Assembly: GCF_001421705.1 (NCBI RefSeq)
Contig: NZ_LMKO01000026.1
Location: forward strand, 1 to 64,000
DNA: 64,000 bases
Source of the DNA: Xylophilus sp. Leaf220
GTDB lineage: Bacteria; Pseudomonadota; Gammaproteobacteria; Burkholderiales; Burkholderiaceae_C
Direction of reading: 5' to 3'
The position numbers and the translations under genes were made by a program. The first letter of the stretch is position 1; the number at the start of each line of letters is the position of its first letter. The notes under the pieces were generated by a model that was not told the origin of the DNA, did not search any database, and saw only the letters and a program-made list of their open reading frames with translations. This document shows, piece after piece, positions 29,682 through 38,834 of the stretch.

Positions 29682-32600
29682 TCAGGCCGCCGGCTTCGGC
29701 AGCGGCAACGCGGCGGTGTCCTCGTCCGGCGCCGGCGCCTTGTCCTTGCCGAACCAGGCCACGTAGAGCGCGGGCAGCACCACCAGGGTGAGCAGGGTGG
29801 CGGTGAACAGGCCGCCGATCACCACGATCGCCAGCGGCCGCTGCGTCTCGGAGCCGATCTCGCGCGAGAGGGCCATCGGCAGCAGGCCGAGCGCGGCCAG
29901 CATCGCGGTCATCAGCACGGTCCGCAGCCGCTGCAGCGATCCTTCGCGCACCGCCTGCACCACCGGCATGCCGGCCTGGCGCAGCTGCTGGAACACCGAC
30001 AGCATCACCACCCCGTTGAGCACCGCCTGCCCCGAGAGCGCGATGAAGCCGATCGCCGCCGACACCGACAGCGGGATGCCGAAGACGTAGAGCGCCACGA
30101 AGCCGCCGATCAGCGCCAGCGGCACGTTGATCAGGATCAGGCCGGCCATCTTGAACGACTTGAAGGCGTCGAACAGCAGCACGAAGATCAGCAGCAGCGA
30201 GATCGGCACCACCACCGCCAGGCGCTTCATCGCCCGCTCCTGGTTCTCGAACTCGCCCGACCAGTTGACCTGGTAGCCCTGCGGCACCTTGACGTTCTGC
30301 TCGACCCGGGCCTTCATGTCGGCCACCACCGAGCCCATGTCGCGGCCGGCGATGAAGATGCCGATGGCGGTGGTGCGGCGGCCCGACTCGCGGGCGATGT
30401 TCATCGCGCCGGTGGTCTCGCGCACGTTGACCACGTCGCCCAGCACGACGAAGCCGCCGTCGGGCGTGGCGATCGGGGTGCGGCGCAGGTTGGCCATCAC
30501 CCGCTCGCTGGCCGGCAGGCGCACCGCGACGGCGAACTTGCGCTCGCCCTCCCACAGGCTGGTGGCGGCCTTGCCGGCCAGCGCCGCCTCGATCACGTCC
30601 TGGATGTCGCCCACGTTCAGGCCGTAGCGGGCGGCGCGGTCGCGGTCGATGTCGAGCAGCAGCTGCGGCACCTGCCCTTCGCGGTCGATCTCGGCGCGGG
30701 CCACGCCCGGCACCTGCTTGACCTCGCGGGCGATGGCTTCGGTCACCTGCTTCATCAGCGCCAGGTCGTCGCCGGCGAGCTTGATCACGATCTGGCCCTT
30801 GATCTGCGAGATCGACTCGAGCACGTTGTCGCGGATCGGCTGCGAGAAGGCCGGGTCGATGCTCGGGATCGCCGACAGCACCCGGTTCATCTCCTCGGTG
30901 ATCTTCTCGCGGGTCATGCCGGGGCGCCATTCCTCCTCGGGCTTCACGTCCACGAAGATCTCGGCCATCGAGATGGTCTTGGGATCGGTGCCGTCCTCGG
31001 GCTGGCCGGCCTTAGAAACGGTGGTGCGCACCTCGGGCACCGTCAGCAGGGCCTTGCGCGCCATCCGCAGGATGCGCGAGGCCTCCTGCGTCGAGACGTT
31101 GGGCGACAGGGTGAAGTTGACCCAGGTGGTGCCCTCGTTCAGCTCGGGCAGGAATTCCGACCCGAGTCGCGAGGCGACCACCACCGTCACGCCGAAGGCC
31201 GCCAGCGCGATCACCACCACGGTGCGGCGGCGGCGCAGGGCCCAGTCGAGCACCGGTGCGTAGAAACGCTTGGCGCCGCGCACCACCCGGTTGTCGCCGT
31301 GCGGCAGCTTCTTGCGCAGCATCCAGTAGGCCAGCAGCGGTACCAGCGTGAGCGAGAAGATCAGCGAGCCGATCAGCGCGGTGGTCACCGACAGCGCCAT
31401 CGGCTGGAAGATCCGGCCCTCGTGGCGCTGCAGCGCGAAGATCGGGATGTGGGCCGCGATGATGATCAGCATCGAGAACAGCGTCGGCCGGCCCACCTCG
31501 TTGGCGGCCAGGCTGATGGTCTCGCGCCGCTCGGTCGGGTCGAGGTCGTCGCCCTTCAGGTCGCGCCGCTCGGCCAGCCGGTGCAGGATGTTCTCGACGA
31601 CGATCACCGCGCCGTCGACGATGATGCCGAAGTCCATCGCACCGAGCGACAGCAGGTTGGCCGGCACGCCCATGATCTTCAGGCCCATGAAGGTCGAGAG
31701 CAGGGCCAGCGGGATCACCACCACCACCGCCAGGCTGGCGCGGAAGTTCGACAAGAAGATGTAGAGCACCAGCGACACCAGCAGCGCGCCTTCGACCAGG
31801 TTGCGGAATACGGTCGCGAGGGTCTTCTCCATCAGCCAGGTGCGGTCGTAGAAGGGCACGATCTGCACGCCGGCGGGCAGGCCGCGCTCGTTGAGGTCGG
31901 CGATCTTCTCCTTCACGCCCTTCAGCACCACGCTCGGGTTTTCGCCTTTGCGCATGATCACGATGCCGGTGACGATGTCGTCGGCGTCGTCCTGGCCCAC
32001 CACGCCCAGGCGCGGCACCGCGCCGATCTTCACCTCGGCGATGTCGCGGATCAGGATCGGGGTGCCGCCGCGCGCGGCCACCACGATGCGGCCGATGTCG
32101 TCGGCCGACTGCAGCAGGCCGATGCCGCGGATCGTGTACTGCTGCGCGCCCTGGCGCAGGTAGCTGCCGCCGGCGTTCGAGTTGCCGCGGGCCAGCGCGT
32201 CGAGCAGGTTCTGGAAGGTGACCTTGTAGGCCCGCAGCTTGTCGAGGTCGGGCTGCACCTCGTACTGCTTGATGGCGCCGCCCATGGCGACCACGTCGGC
32301 CACGCCCGGCACCTGCCGCAGGGCGCGCTCGACCACCCAGTCCTCCAGGGTGCGCAGCTCGGTCGTGGTCTTGCCGTCGCCCTTCAGGCGGTAGCGCATG
32401 ATCTCGCCGACCGGGGTGGCGTTGGGGGCGATGTCGGATTCGACGCCGTCGGGCAGGTCGATGCCGCGCAGCCGCTCGGCCACCTGCTGGCGGGCCAGGT
32501 TCACTTCGGCCTTGTCGTCGTAGGTGACGACGGTGAAGGACAGGCCGAACTGGGTGTGCGAGAACACCCGGATCGCGTTGGGCAGGCCCGCCAGCGCCAC

Positions 32601-32807
32601 CTCGATCGGCAGGGTGACCTGCTTCTCCACCTCTTCGGCCGCGCGGCCGGGGAACAGCGCGATCACGGTGACCTGGGTGTCGGTCACGTCGGGGAACGCC
32701 TCGACCGACAGGTTCTTGAAGGCGATGACGCCCGCCAGCGCGAACAGCAGCGTCCCCAGGACGATGAAGAGCGGCTGGTGCAGCGCGTAGTGGATCAGGC
32801 GTTTCAT
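29682..32807 (-). CDS. czcA: Heavy-metal RND efflux pump (CzcA family)
   Basis: 1,041 residues with the RND plan of twelve transmembrane helices. The TM4 motif DFGIIVDGAVIVVEN (Asp392, Asp398, Glu405) is the one found in CzcA-type exporters of divalent cations (Co, Zn, Cd, Ni) and differs from the copper/silver exporter CusA. Third gene of czcC-czcB-czcA in transcription order; overlaps czcB by four bases. The ion cannot be told from sequence. Possible link to nickel turnover with the urease operon. Confidence 0.93.
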   Translation of the reverse strand: MKRLIHYALHQPLFIVLGTLLFALAGVIAFKNLSVEAFPDVTDTQVTVIALFPGRAAEEVEKQVTLPIEVALAGLPNAIRVFSHTQFGLSFTVVTYDDKAEVNLARQQVAERLRGIDLPDGVESDIAPNATPVGEIMRYRLKGDGKTTTELRTLEDWVVERALRQVPGVADVVAMGGAIKQYEVQPDLDKLRAYKVTFQNLLDALARGNSNAGGSYLRQGAQQYTIRGIGLLQSADDIGRIVVAARGGTPILIRDIAEVKIGAVPRLGVVGQDDADDIVTGIVIMRKGENPSVVLKGVKEKIADLNERGLPAGVQIVPFYDRTWLMEKTLATVFRNLVEGALLVSLVLYIFLSNFRASLAVVVVIPLALLSTFMGLKIMGVPANLLSLGAMDFGIIVDGAVIVVENILHRLAERRDLKGDDLDPTERRETISLAANEVGRPTLFSMLIIIAAHIPIFALQRHEGRIFQPMALSVTTALIGSLIFSLTLVPLLAYWMLRKKLPHGDNRVVRGAKRFYAPVLDWALRRRRTVVVIALAAFGVTVVVASRLGSEFLPELNEGTTWVNFTLSPNVSTQEASRILRMARKALLTVPEVRTTVSKAGQPEDGTDPKTISMAEIFVDVKPEEEWRPGMTREKITEEMNRVLSAIPSIDPAFSQPIRDNVLESISQIKGQIVIKLAGDDLALMKQVTEAIAREVKQVPGVARAEIDREGQVPQLLLDIDRDRAARYGLNVGDIQDVIEAALAGKAATSLWEGERKFAVAVRLPASERVMANLRRTPIATPDGGFVVLGDVVNVRETTGAMNIARESGRRTTAIGIFIAGRDMGSVVADMKARVEQNVKVPQGYQVNWSGEFENQERAMKRLAVVVPISLLLIFVLLFDAFKSFKMAGLILINVPLALIGGFVALYVFGIPLSVSAAIGFIALSGQAVLNGVVMLSVFQQLRQAGMPVVQAVREGSLQRLRTVLMTAMLAALGLLPMALSREIGSETQRPLAIVVIGGLFTATLLTLVVLPALYVAWFGKDKAPAPDEDTAALPLPKPAA

Positions 32808-34039
32808 TGGGCGGCCGCCTTGGGCGCTGCGGCCTTGGGTGCGGTGCCGGGGGCCGCGGTGGGCGCGGCGCTGCCTTCGCGCGAGACGGCGAACTGGCGG
32901 GCCAGCAGCAGCGCGTTCTCTGCGACCACCTGCTCGCCCACGTTCAGGCCGCTGGTGATCACCACCTGGCGCGGGCCCATGTTGCCGGGCACCACCTGGC
33001 GCGGCTCGTACACGCCGGGCTGCACCTGCACGTAGACGGTGTGGCGGGTGCCGTCGAGCGTCACCGCGCCCGAAGGCACGATCACGCCGCGCAGGGCTTC
33101 CTGCACCACCGCCGTCGCGAGCATTTCGCCCTTCAGGCGCCGGTCGGCGTTGGGGATCACGCCGCGGATCTTGATGGTGCGGGTGTTGGGGTCGATGAAG
33201 TCGGCCGCGGCCGTCACCTTGCCGGCGAAGTTCTCGCCCGGATAGGCCGCCACCTGCAGCACGAAGCTGTCGCCCGGCCGCAGGCTGCCGACATCGGCTT
33301 CCTTGGCGTCGATCTGCACCCAGAGCGAGGTCGGGTCGGTCAGCACGAAGAGCGCCGGCACGCCGGGGCCCGACTGGTCGGGCCGCACTTCCTGGCCGGG
33401 GTTGAGGTTGCGCTCCACCACCACGCCGTTGATGCCAGAGACCAGGCCCAGCTGCTGGTTCACGCTGCTGCCGGTGCCGTAGAGGCTGGTGCGGGCCGCC
33501 GAGCGGGCGGCCTCGGCCTGGAAGCGGGAGAGGTCGGCCTCGCTCTGCTCCAGGTCCTTGCGGGCGATGATGCCGGCCTCGAACAGCTCGCGCTGGCGCT
33601 GCAGGGTCTTGCGGGCCAGGGACACGTCGACGTTGGCCTTGGCGGTGTCGGCCTGGGCCACCCCGAAATCGGGCGAGGCCAGCCGCGCCAGCGGCGTGCC
33701 GGGCTTCACCGGCGTGCCCACGTCGGCGCTGATCGCGACGATGCGGCCGCCGAAGCTCGGGTAGATGCGCTGGGTGCGTTCCTCGTTCCATACCAGGCGC
33801 GCGGGCAGTTCCACCGCCAGCGCGGTCGCCGCGGTGGCGGGCACCGTGGTCAGCAAGGCCAGCTGCGGATGGTTGGGCGGGAAGCGCAGCTGCTGGCCCT
33901 GCACGATCGGCGCGGGCGGCGGCGCCTCGGCCTTGGGCGCGGCGGATTCGCCGCAGCCGGCGAGCAGGGCGGCCACGCAGGCGGACGCCAGCAATGCGGC
34001 GCGGGCCGGGCGAATGTGGGGGCGGGACGGATGCGGCAT
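32804..34039 (-). CDS. czcB: Heavy-metal RND efflux adaptor lipoprotein (CzcB family)
   Basis: 411 residues. Lipobox LAGC (Cys about 29), then PSFGGRIVAISADVGTPVKPGTPLARLASPDFG barrel-sandwich, alpha-hairpin (about 130-190) and beta-barrel domains, ending in an Ala/Pro/Lys tail. Membrane-fusion partner of CzcA. It lacks an extended N-terminal His-rich metal-binding domain of the kind seen in Cupriavidus CzcB. Confidence 0.9.
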   Translation of the reverse strand: MPHPSRPHIRPARAALLASACVAALLAGCGESAAPKAEAPPPAPIVQGQQLRFPPNHPQLALLTTVPATAATALAVELPARLVWNEERTQRIYPSFGGRIVAISADVGTPVKPGTPLARLASPDFGVAQADTAKANVDVSLARKTLQRQRELFEAGIIARKDLEQSEADLSRFQAEAARSAARTSLYGTGSSVNQQLGLVSGINGVVVERNLNPGQEVRPDQSGPGVPALFVLTDPTSLWVQIDAKEADVGSLRPGDSFVLQVAAYPGENFAGKVTAAADFIDPNTRTIKIRGVIPNADRRLKGEMLATAVVQEALRGVIVPSGAVTLDGTRHTVYVQVQPGVYEPRQVVPGNMGPRQVVITSGLNVGEQVVAENALLLARQFAVSREGSAAPTAAPGTAPKAAAPKAAAQ

Positions 34040-34096
34040 GGCGGGTGTCTCGGAGCGTTCGGGAACAAATGGGAGAGGCGGTGCGCGGCGCGCCGG

Positions 34097-35458
34097 TCAG
34101 CGGTTGCCGACGAGCAGGTCGGGCCGGGTCTGCAGGGTCCAGGCGCCGGAGGTCTTGGAGTAGTCGGTGCGGGCGGCGACCGCTTCGAGCAGGGTGGCGC
34201 GCAGCACGCGGCGGGCGTCCAGCAGGTCGAACAGCGGAATCGCGCCGCGGCGGAAGGCCAGCTCGGCGTTCTCGGCCACGCGGCGGGCGCGGGGCAGGAT
34301 TTCGGTCTCGTAGCTGCGGGCACGGCGCTCGGCGGTCAGGGCGGCCTGCTGCAGGCCCTGCAGCTCCAGCGCGCCGTCGCGGCGGATCTTGTCGAGCGCG
34401 TCCTGGGCCTGGTAGTAGCTCGCCTGCGCGCGGCCGATCTCGCCGTCGAAGCCGTAGCCCCACTGCAGCGGGATCGAGGCGCGCACTTCCAGCAGGCGGG
34501 TGGAGACGCCCGGGTAGTGCTCGAAGCCGGCGCCGATGGTCACGTCCGACTTCTTCAGCGCCAGCGCGCCGTCGAGGCTGGCCTGTGCCGACTGCACCCG
34601 TGCCAGGGCGGCGCGCACGTCGGGCCGGTTCTCCGCCAGCGAGGCGTAGTCGGCCGTCGGCGTATCGACCGACGGCAGCACCGGCCAGGCGTCCTCGGCC
34701 TGCAGGTTGGGCTCTACCGCGGCGCCGCGCGCGCCGATCGACTGGGCCAGCGCGATGGCCGCGCGCTGCCGGTCGAGCAGCGCCTGCTGCACGTCGGCGC
34801 GGGCGCGCTGGGTCTCGATCTCGACGCGCAGCGCGTCCTGCGCGGGCAGGTCGCCGGCCTGCACCCGGCGGTTGGCGCCGTTGGAGAGCTGGGTGGCGCC
34901 GCGCTCGATCTCCTCGACCTGCACCTGGCGCTCCTGCGCGGCCAGCAGGTCGTAGTAGGCCGAGAGCGCCTCGATCAGCTGCTGCACCCGCACGTCTTCC
35001 ACGTCGGCGGCCGCGGCGTCGGCGGCGCGGGTGGCGGCGGCGGTGCGCAGCTCGCGCTTGTTGCCGCGCTCGATCGTCCAGTCCAGGCCGATCTTCTTGT
35101 CGATGCGCTTTCGGACCAGGTTGCCGGCGCCGATGCCGTTCTTCAGGTCGACGTTCTCGGCCGAGGTGCTCAGCACCGGCAGCGGCGCGTGGTCGGCGGC
35201 CAGGATGTCGGCGCGGGCCGCGGCCAGGCCGCCGCGGGCGATCGCGACGTCGAGGTTCTCGCGCGCCGCGACCAGGGCCTGCGCCAGGCTCAGCCGGGTC
35301 GCGGGCGAGGCGCCCGGCACGGGGGTGACGGGGGCGGCGGAGGCCGTGGGCGTGCCGGCCGGGCCGGTCGCCGGCGCGGGGACGGCCCCGGTCACCTGCG
35401 CCTGCAGGGGCAGGACGGCGGCCAGGCCGAACGCCACGAATAACTGTCGTATGCTCAT
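34097..35458 (-). CDS. czcC: Heavy-metal RND efflux outer-membrane channel (CzcC family)
   Basis: 453 residues. Signal peptide (1-20, LQAQ), a Pro/Ala/Thr-rich spacer (22-50), then TolC-like repeats with LSLAQALVAARENLDVAIARG and ENRPDVRAALARVQSAQ. First gene of the efflux operon; 57 bases before czcB. Start ATG 35458, transcribed divergently from the response-regulator gene. Confidence 0.9.
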   Translation of the reverse strand: MSIRQLFVAFGLAAVLPLQAQVTGAVPAPATGPAGTPTASAAPVTPVPGASPATRLSLAQALVAARENLDVAIARGGLAAARADILAADHAPLPVLSTSAENVDLKNGIGAGNLVRKRIDKKIGLDWTIERGNKRELRTAAATRAADAAAADVEDVRVQQLIEALSAYYDLLAAQERQVQVEEIERGATQLSNGANRRVQAGDLPAQDALRVEIETQRARADVQQALLDRQRAAIALAQSIGARGAAVEPNLQAEDAWPVLPSVDTPTADYASLAENRPDVRAALARVQSAQASLDGALALKKSDVTIGAGFEHYPGVSTRLLEVRASIPLQWGYGFDGEIGRAQASYYQAQDALDKIRRDGALELQGLQQAALTAERRARSYETEILPRARRVAENAELAFRRGAIPLFDLLDARRVLRATLLEAVAARTDYSKTSGAWTLQTRPDLLVGNR

Positions 35459-35492
35459 GACCGCGTTTATCGGGCCCTGCGGCTGACCATCG

Positions 35493-35512
35493 CCTGACCG
35501 GCGCCGGTCAGG
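35493..35512. promoter_or_regulatory. 20-base palindrome in the czc/two-component divergent region
   Basis: CCTGACCGGCGCCGGTCAGG is a perfect palindrome followed on the plus strand by GCCTTTTCCCC. It sits between czcC and the response-regulator gene. It may be a regulator binding site or an early terminator/attenuator for the regulator transcript. Confidence 0.45.
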
Positions 35513-35575
35513 GCCTTTTCCCCTCGTGCAAACCCCTGGCGGGTGTGCGTTTTTCCCCACCGAACCTGCATCCCT

Positions 35576-36295
35576 ATGCGCATCCTCGTGGTCGAAGACG
35601 ATGCCGTGCTGCGCGACATGATGGTCCGCAGCCTGCGCGATGCCGGCCACCGGGTCGACGTGGCCCGCACCGTGTCGGAGGCCGACCATTTCTGGCGGGT
35701 GCAGGCGTTCGACGCAGTGCTGCTCGACCTGAACCTGCCGGCCACCGACGCCGCCGGCCCCGCGCTCGCCAGCGGCCTGACCGCCCTGCGCGCCGCCCGC
35801 GCCCGGGGCGACGGCACGCCGGTGCTGGTGCTTACCGCCCGCGACCGCACCGAGGAGCGCATCGCCGGCCTCGACGCCGGCGCCGACGACTACCTGGGCA
35901 AGCCCTTCGAGCTCTCCGAGGTCGAGGCCCGGCTGCGCGCCCTGGTGCGGCGCAGCCTGGGCACCCAGGACGTGTCGGAGGTCGGCGCGCTGCAGCTCGA
36001 CCGCAAGGCCCGCCTCTTCGCCCTGCGCGGCCAGCGGATCGACCTGCCGGCGCGCGAGTTCGAGGTGCTGTGGGAGCTGATGACGCCGCCCGGCCGGGTG
36101 GTCAGCAAGCGCGACCTGTCGGCCAAGCTGTCGGATTTCGACGAGAACCTGGGCGACAACGCGCTCGAGGCCTTCATCTCGCGGCTGCGCAAGAAGCTCG
36201 CCGGCTCCGGCGCCGGCATCCGCACCCTGCGCGGGCTGGGCTACATGCTGGAGTCCGAAGCGGCGGCGTCTGCGGCCGCTGTCGGCGGCGCATGA
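35576..36295 (+). CDS. OmpR-family response regulator
   Basis: 239 residues. Receiver domain 1-120 with acidic pocket Glu7/Asp8/Asp9, phospho-acceptor Asp51 (LLDLNLP) and Lys in LGKPFELSE; winged-helix output domain about 135-225. ATG 35576 begins MRILVVEDDA. Lies divergent from czcCBA and 49 bases before its sensor kinase, so likely activates the metal-efflux operon (inference from context, as with CzcR/CopR). Confidence 0.92.
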   Translation: MRILVVEDDAVLRDMMVRSLRDAGHRVDVARTVSEADHFWRVQAFDAVLLDLNLPATDAAGPALASGLTALRAARARGDGTPVLVLTARDRTEERIAGLDAGADDYLGKPFELSEVEARLRALVRRSLGTQDVSEVGALQLDRKARLFALRGQRIDLPAREFEVLWELMTPPGRVVSKRDLSAKLSDFDENLGDNALEAFISRLRKKLAGSGAGIRTLRGLGYMLESEAAASAAAVGGA

Positions 36296-36344
36296 GCCCT
36301 GTCCCGGCCGACACGGCAGTCCGGCGCACGGCCCCGTCCGCCCG

Positions 36345-37772
36345 ATGAACGCCGCTGCCCCTTCGCCGGAGCCGCCCGCCGCCGCGCCGGACGCCGCGCC
36401 GCAGCCGCCCTCGCTGCGTTCGCGGCTGCTGCGCAACGTGCTCGGCCCGATGGCGATCGCCTGGCTGGCCGGCGGCGTGGTGGCGGTCGGCGTGGCGAGC
36501 GTCTTCACCCAGCGCGCCTTCGACCGGGCCCTGCTCGACGATGCCTACTCGGTCGCCGCCAGCGTGCGGCCCACCCGCGATTCGCTGGAGCTCACGCTCA
36601 CCCCGCGTGAGGTGGGCGCGGTGCTCTTCGACCAGACCGAGACGGTGTACTTCGCCGTCCGCTGGCCCGACGGCACCCTGGTCGCCGGCCATGCCAACCT
36701 GTATGCACCCTCGCCGGTGGGTGGCGCCAGCTACCGGTTCTCGGACATCCACTACCAGGGCCATGCGCTGCGCGCGGTGACGCTCGAGCGCGGCGGCGAG
36801 CGGCCCTTCACCGTCATCATGGGCGAGACCACCCAGACCCGGCAGACGCTGCTGCGCAACGTGCTGGTGCTGTCGGTGCTGCCGCAGCTGGGCCTGCTGG
36901 CGCTGCTGGCCTTCTGGCTGCGCCGCGCCGTCGACCGCGACCTGCAGCCGCTGGCGGCGCTCCAGCATGCGATGGACCAGCGCGACGTGCACGACCTCTC
37001 GCCGGTCGCGGCCACCGCCTCCACCAGCGAGATCCAGCGCCTGGGCGAGGCGGTCAACGGCCTGTTCGCCCGGGTGGGCGGCGGGGTGCGGGCGCAGCGC
37101 GAGTTCGCCGGCAACGTGGCGCACGAGCTGCGCACCCCGCTGGCCGGCATCCGCGCGCTGGCCGAATACGGCCTGGCCCAGAACGACCCCGCCGCCTGGC
37201 GCGAGCAGCTCGAGCGCATCGCCCGCAGCGAGGAGCGCGCCAGCCACCTGGTCGACCAGCTGCTGGCGATGGCCCGCGCCGACGAAGGCCCGGCCCTGCG
37301 CATGGGCCCGGTCGCCCTCGACGTGCTGGTGCGCGACGCGGTGCTGCGCTTCCTGCCCCGGGCCGACGCCGCCGGGGTGGACCTGGGTGCGCGCGGCATC
37401 GACGACCCGGTCGCGGCGCTGGGCCATGCCGCGCTGCTGGAGGGCATCGTCAACAACCTGCTCGACAACGCCCTGCGCTACGGCCTGGCCCCGCCGCAGA
37501 CGCCGCGCAGCATCACGGTGGAGGTGGTGCAGGAGGGCGACACGGTCACCCTCTGCGTGGTCGACAACGGCCCCGGCATCTCGGTCGAGCAGCGCGGCCG
37601 GCTGCAGCAGCGCTGGTCCCAGGGGCCCGAGGGGCAGTGGCTGCGCCAGGGCATGGGCCTGGGCCTGGCGATCATCGCCCGCTATGCCCAGCTGATGGAG
37701 GCGCCGCTGCGCCTGGGCGATGCGCCGGGCGGGCAGGGGCTGGCGGTGTCGGTGACGCTGCCCAGGGCCTGA
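36345..37772 (+). CDS. Sensor histidine kinase of the metal-responsive type
   Basis: 475 residues. Two transmembrane segments (about 33-53 and 172-192) flank a periplasmic sensor of about 115 residues; then HAMP-like linker, H-box with His260 (AHELRTPLAGIR), N-box NNLLDNALRYG, and G-boxes DNGPGIS and GMGLGLAI. The plain periplasmic domain with few His gives no direct metal clue. Pairs with the upstream regulator. Confidence 0.92.
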   Translation: MNAAAPSPEPPAAAPDAAPQPPSLRSRLLRNVLGPMAIAWLAGGVVAVGVASVFTQRAFDRALLDDAYSVAASVRPTRDSLELTLTPREVGAVLFDQTETVYFAVRWPDGTLVAGHANLYAPSPVGGASYRFSDIHYQGHALRAVTLERGGERPFTVIMGETTQTRQTLLRNVLVLSVLPQLGLLALLAFWLRRAVDRDLQPLAALQHAMDQRDVHDLSPVAATASTSEIQRLGEAVNGLFARVGGGVRAQREFAGNVAHELRTPLAGIRALAEYGLAQNDPAAWREQLERIARSEERASHLVDQLLAMARADEGPALRMGPVALDVLVRDAVLRFLPRADAAGVDLGARGIDDPVAALGHAALLEGIVNNLLDNALRYGLAPPQTPRSITVEVVQEGDTVTLCVVDNGPGISVEQRGRLQQRWSQGPEGQWLRQGMGLGLAIIARYAQLMEAPLRLGDAPGGQGLAVSVTLPRA

Positions 37773-37841
37773 CGCTGCGGCCGCCGCCCGAACACGGCGA
37801 CCTGCCATCGGACGAGGGCCACGACCCGTCGCCGGCTGTGC

Positions 37842-37895
37842 GCTATTAATTCAATAGCTGGAGGCCGGCGATGGACGCCGGCCCCAGGCACTTTT
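37842..37895 (+). repeat. Dispersed repeat copy (full)
   Basis: GCTAT-N7-ATAGC, then GGCCGGCG-N5-CGCCGGCC, then AGGCACTTTT. Lies between the convergent sensor-kinase and pfpI genes. Confidence 0.8.
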
Positions 37896-37955
37896 CATAT
37901 GGAATTCCGTTCGGCAGGCCCGCAGGGCGTTCCGCAGCGGCCCGCCCGGTGCGCT

Positions 37956-38642
37956 TCAGCCGCGCGCCTTCAACTGCCGCAGCAGTTCCTCGGCCACCGC
38001 CTCGGACGACGCGGGGTTCTGCCCGGTGATCAGCGTGCCGTCGACCTGGACGAAGGGCTTCCAGTCGGGGCCCTTGGCGTAGAGGCCGCCGCGCTCGCGC
38101 AGCCGGTCTTCCAGCAGGAAGGGCACGACGTCGGTGAGCTGCACGCCGGCTTCCTCGCCGTTGGTGAAGCCGGTGACCCGCTTGCCCTTGACCAGGTACT
38201 CGCCGTCCTTGTCGCGGGCGTTGACCAGCGCGGCCGGCGCGTGGCAGACGGCGGCGACCGGCTTGTCGGCCTGCACGAACGCCGCGATCAGGGCGAGCGA
38301 GTCCATGTTGTCCGGCATGTCCCACATCGGGCCGTGGCCGCCGGGGTAGAAGATCGCGTCGAAGCCGTCGGCCGAGACGGCGCCCAGCTGCAGCGTCGCG
38401 GCCAGTTGCTGCTGCGCTTCGGCGTCGGCCTTGAAGCGGCGGGTGGCGTCGGTCTGCGCATCGGGCGCGTCGCTCTTGGGGTCGAGCGGCGGCTGGCCGC
38501 CGAGGGGCGAGGCCAGCACCACCTCGGCACCGCCGTCCTTCAGCACGTAATACGGCGCGGCGAACTCCTCCAGCCAGAAGCCGGTTTTCTTGCCGGTGTC
38601 GCCCAGGCGGTCGTGCGAGGTGAGGACGATGAGGATCTTCAT
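37956..38642 (-). CDS. DJ-1/PfpI-family protein (Hsp31-like)
   Basis: 228 residues. Catalytic Cys in the elbow AVCHAPAAL and a Glu early in the chain (GFWLEEFAAPYY) match the class that includes Hsp31-type glyoxalase III/deglycase proteins. FYPGGHGPMWDM is another hallmark. Likely handles methylglyoxal or damaged proteins. Lies next to an OYE and a GST gene, forming a detoxification cluster on the same strand. Confidence 0.9.
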   Translation of the reverse strand: MKILIVLTSHDRLGDTGKKTGFWLEEFAAPYYVLKDGGAEVVLASPLGGQPPLDPKSDAPDAQTDATRRFKADAEAQQQLAATLQLGAVSADGFDAIFYPGGHGPMWDMPDNMDSLALIAAFVQADKPVAAVCHAPAALVNARDKDGEYLVKGKRVTGFTNGEEAGVQLTDVVPFLLEDRLRERGGLYAKGPDWKPFVQVDGTLITGQNPASSEAVAEELLRQLKARG

Positions 38643-38765
38643 GGCGGTGCTCCTGTGCCGTGGGCGGCTGTGACGGGCTGGCAGTGTAGGAGGAGGGCCG
38701 CTGCGGGCCGGTAACAGTCTGGCCGGCCCCTTCCACCCCTTGCGCCAGGGGCGGACGTAAAAAAG

Positions 38766-38792
38766 AGCAGCTATCTTTTCGATAGCTGCTCG
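38766..38792 (-). terminator. Intrinsic terminator of nemA, built from a dispersed-repeat core
   Basis: GAGCAGCTATC-TTTTC-GATAGCTGCTC is a perfect 11-base stem. On the minus strand it is followed by seven T (38759-38765), a classic terminator for the gene to its right (38835-39941). The GCTAT...ATAGC core matches the dispersed repeat family. Confidence 0.85.
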
Positions 38793-38834
38793 TCGGCGCC
38801 AATGGCCGGCCGGAGGCCCGAAAGCCTCTGCAGA

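Noticed and set aside
29682-32807. Copper/silver exporter CusA
   Set aside because: The TM4 motif DFGIIVDGAVIVVEN is of the divalent-cation (Czc/Cnr/Ncc) type, and no CusF or copper-sensor gene is near.
38766-38792. tRNA or small structured RNA
   Set aside because: A simple 11-base stem with a T-run on the minus strand is fully explained as a terminator. No tRNA or rRNA gene was recognised anywhere in the window.
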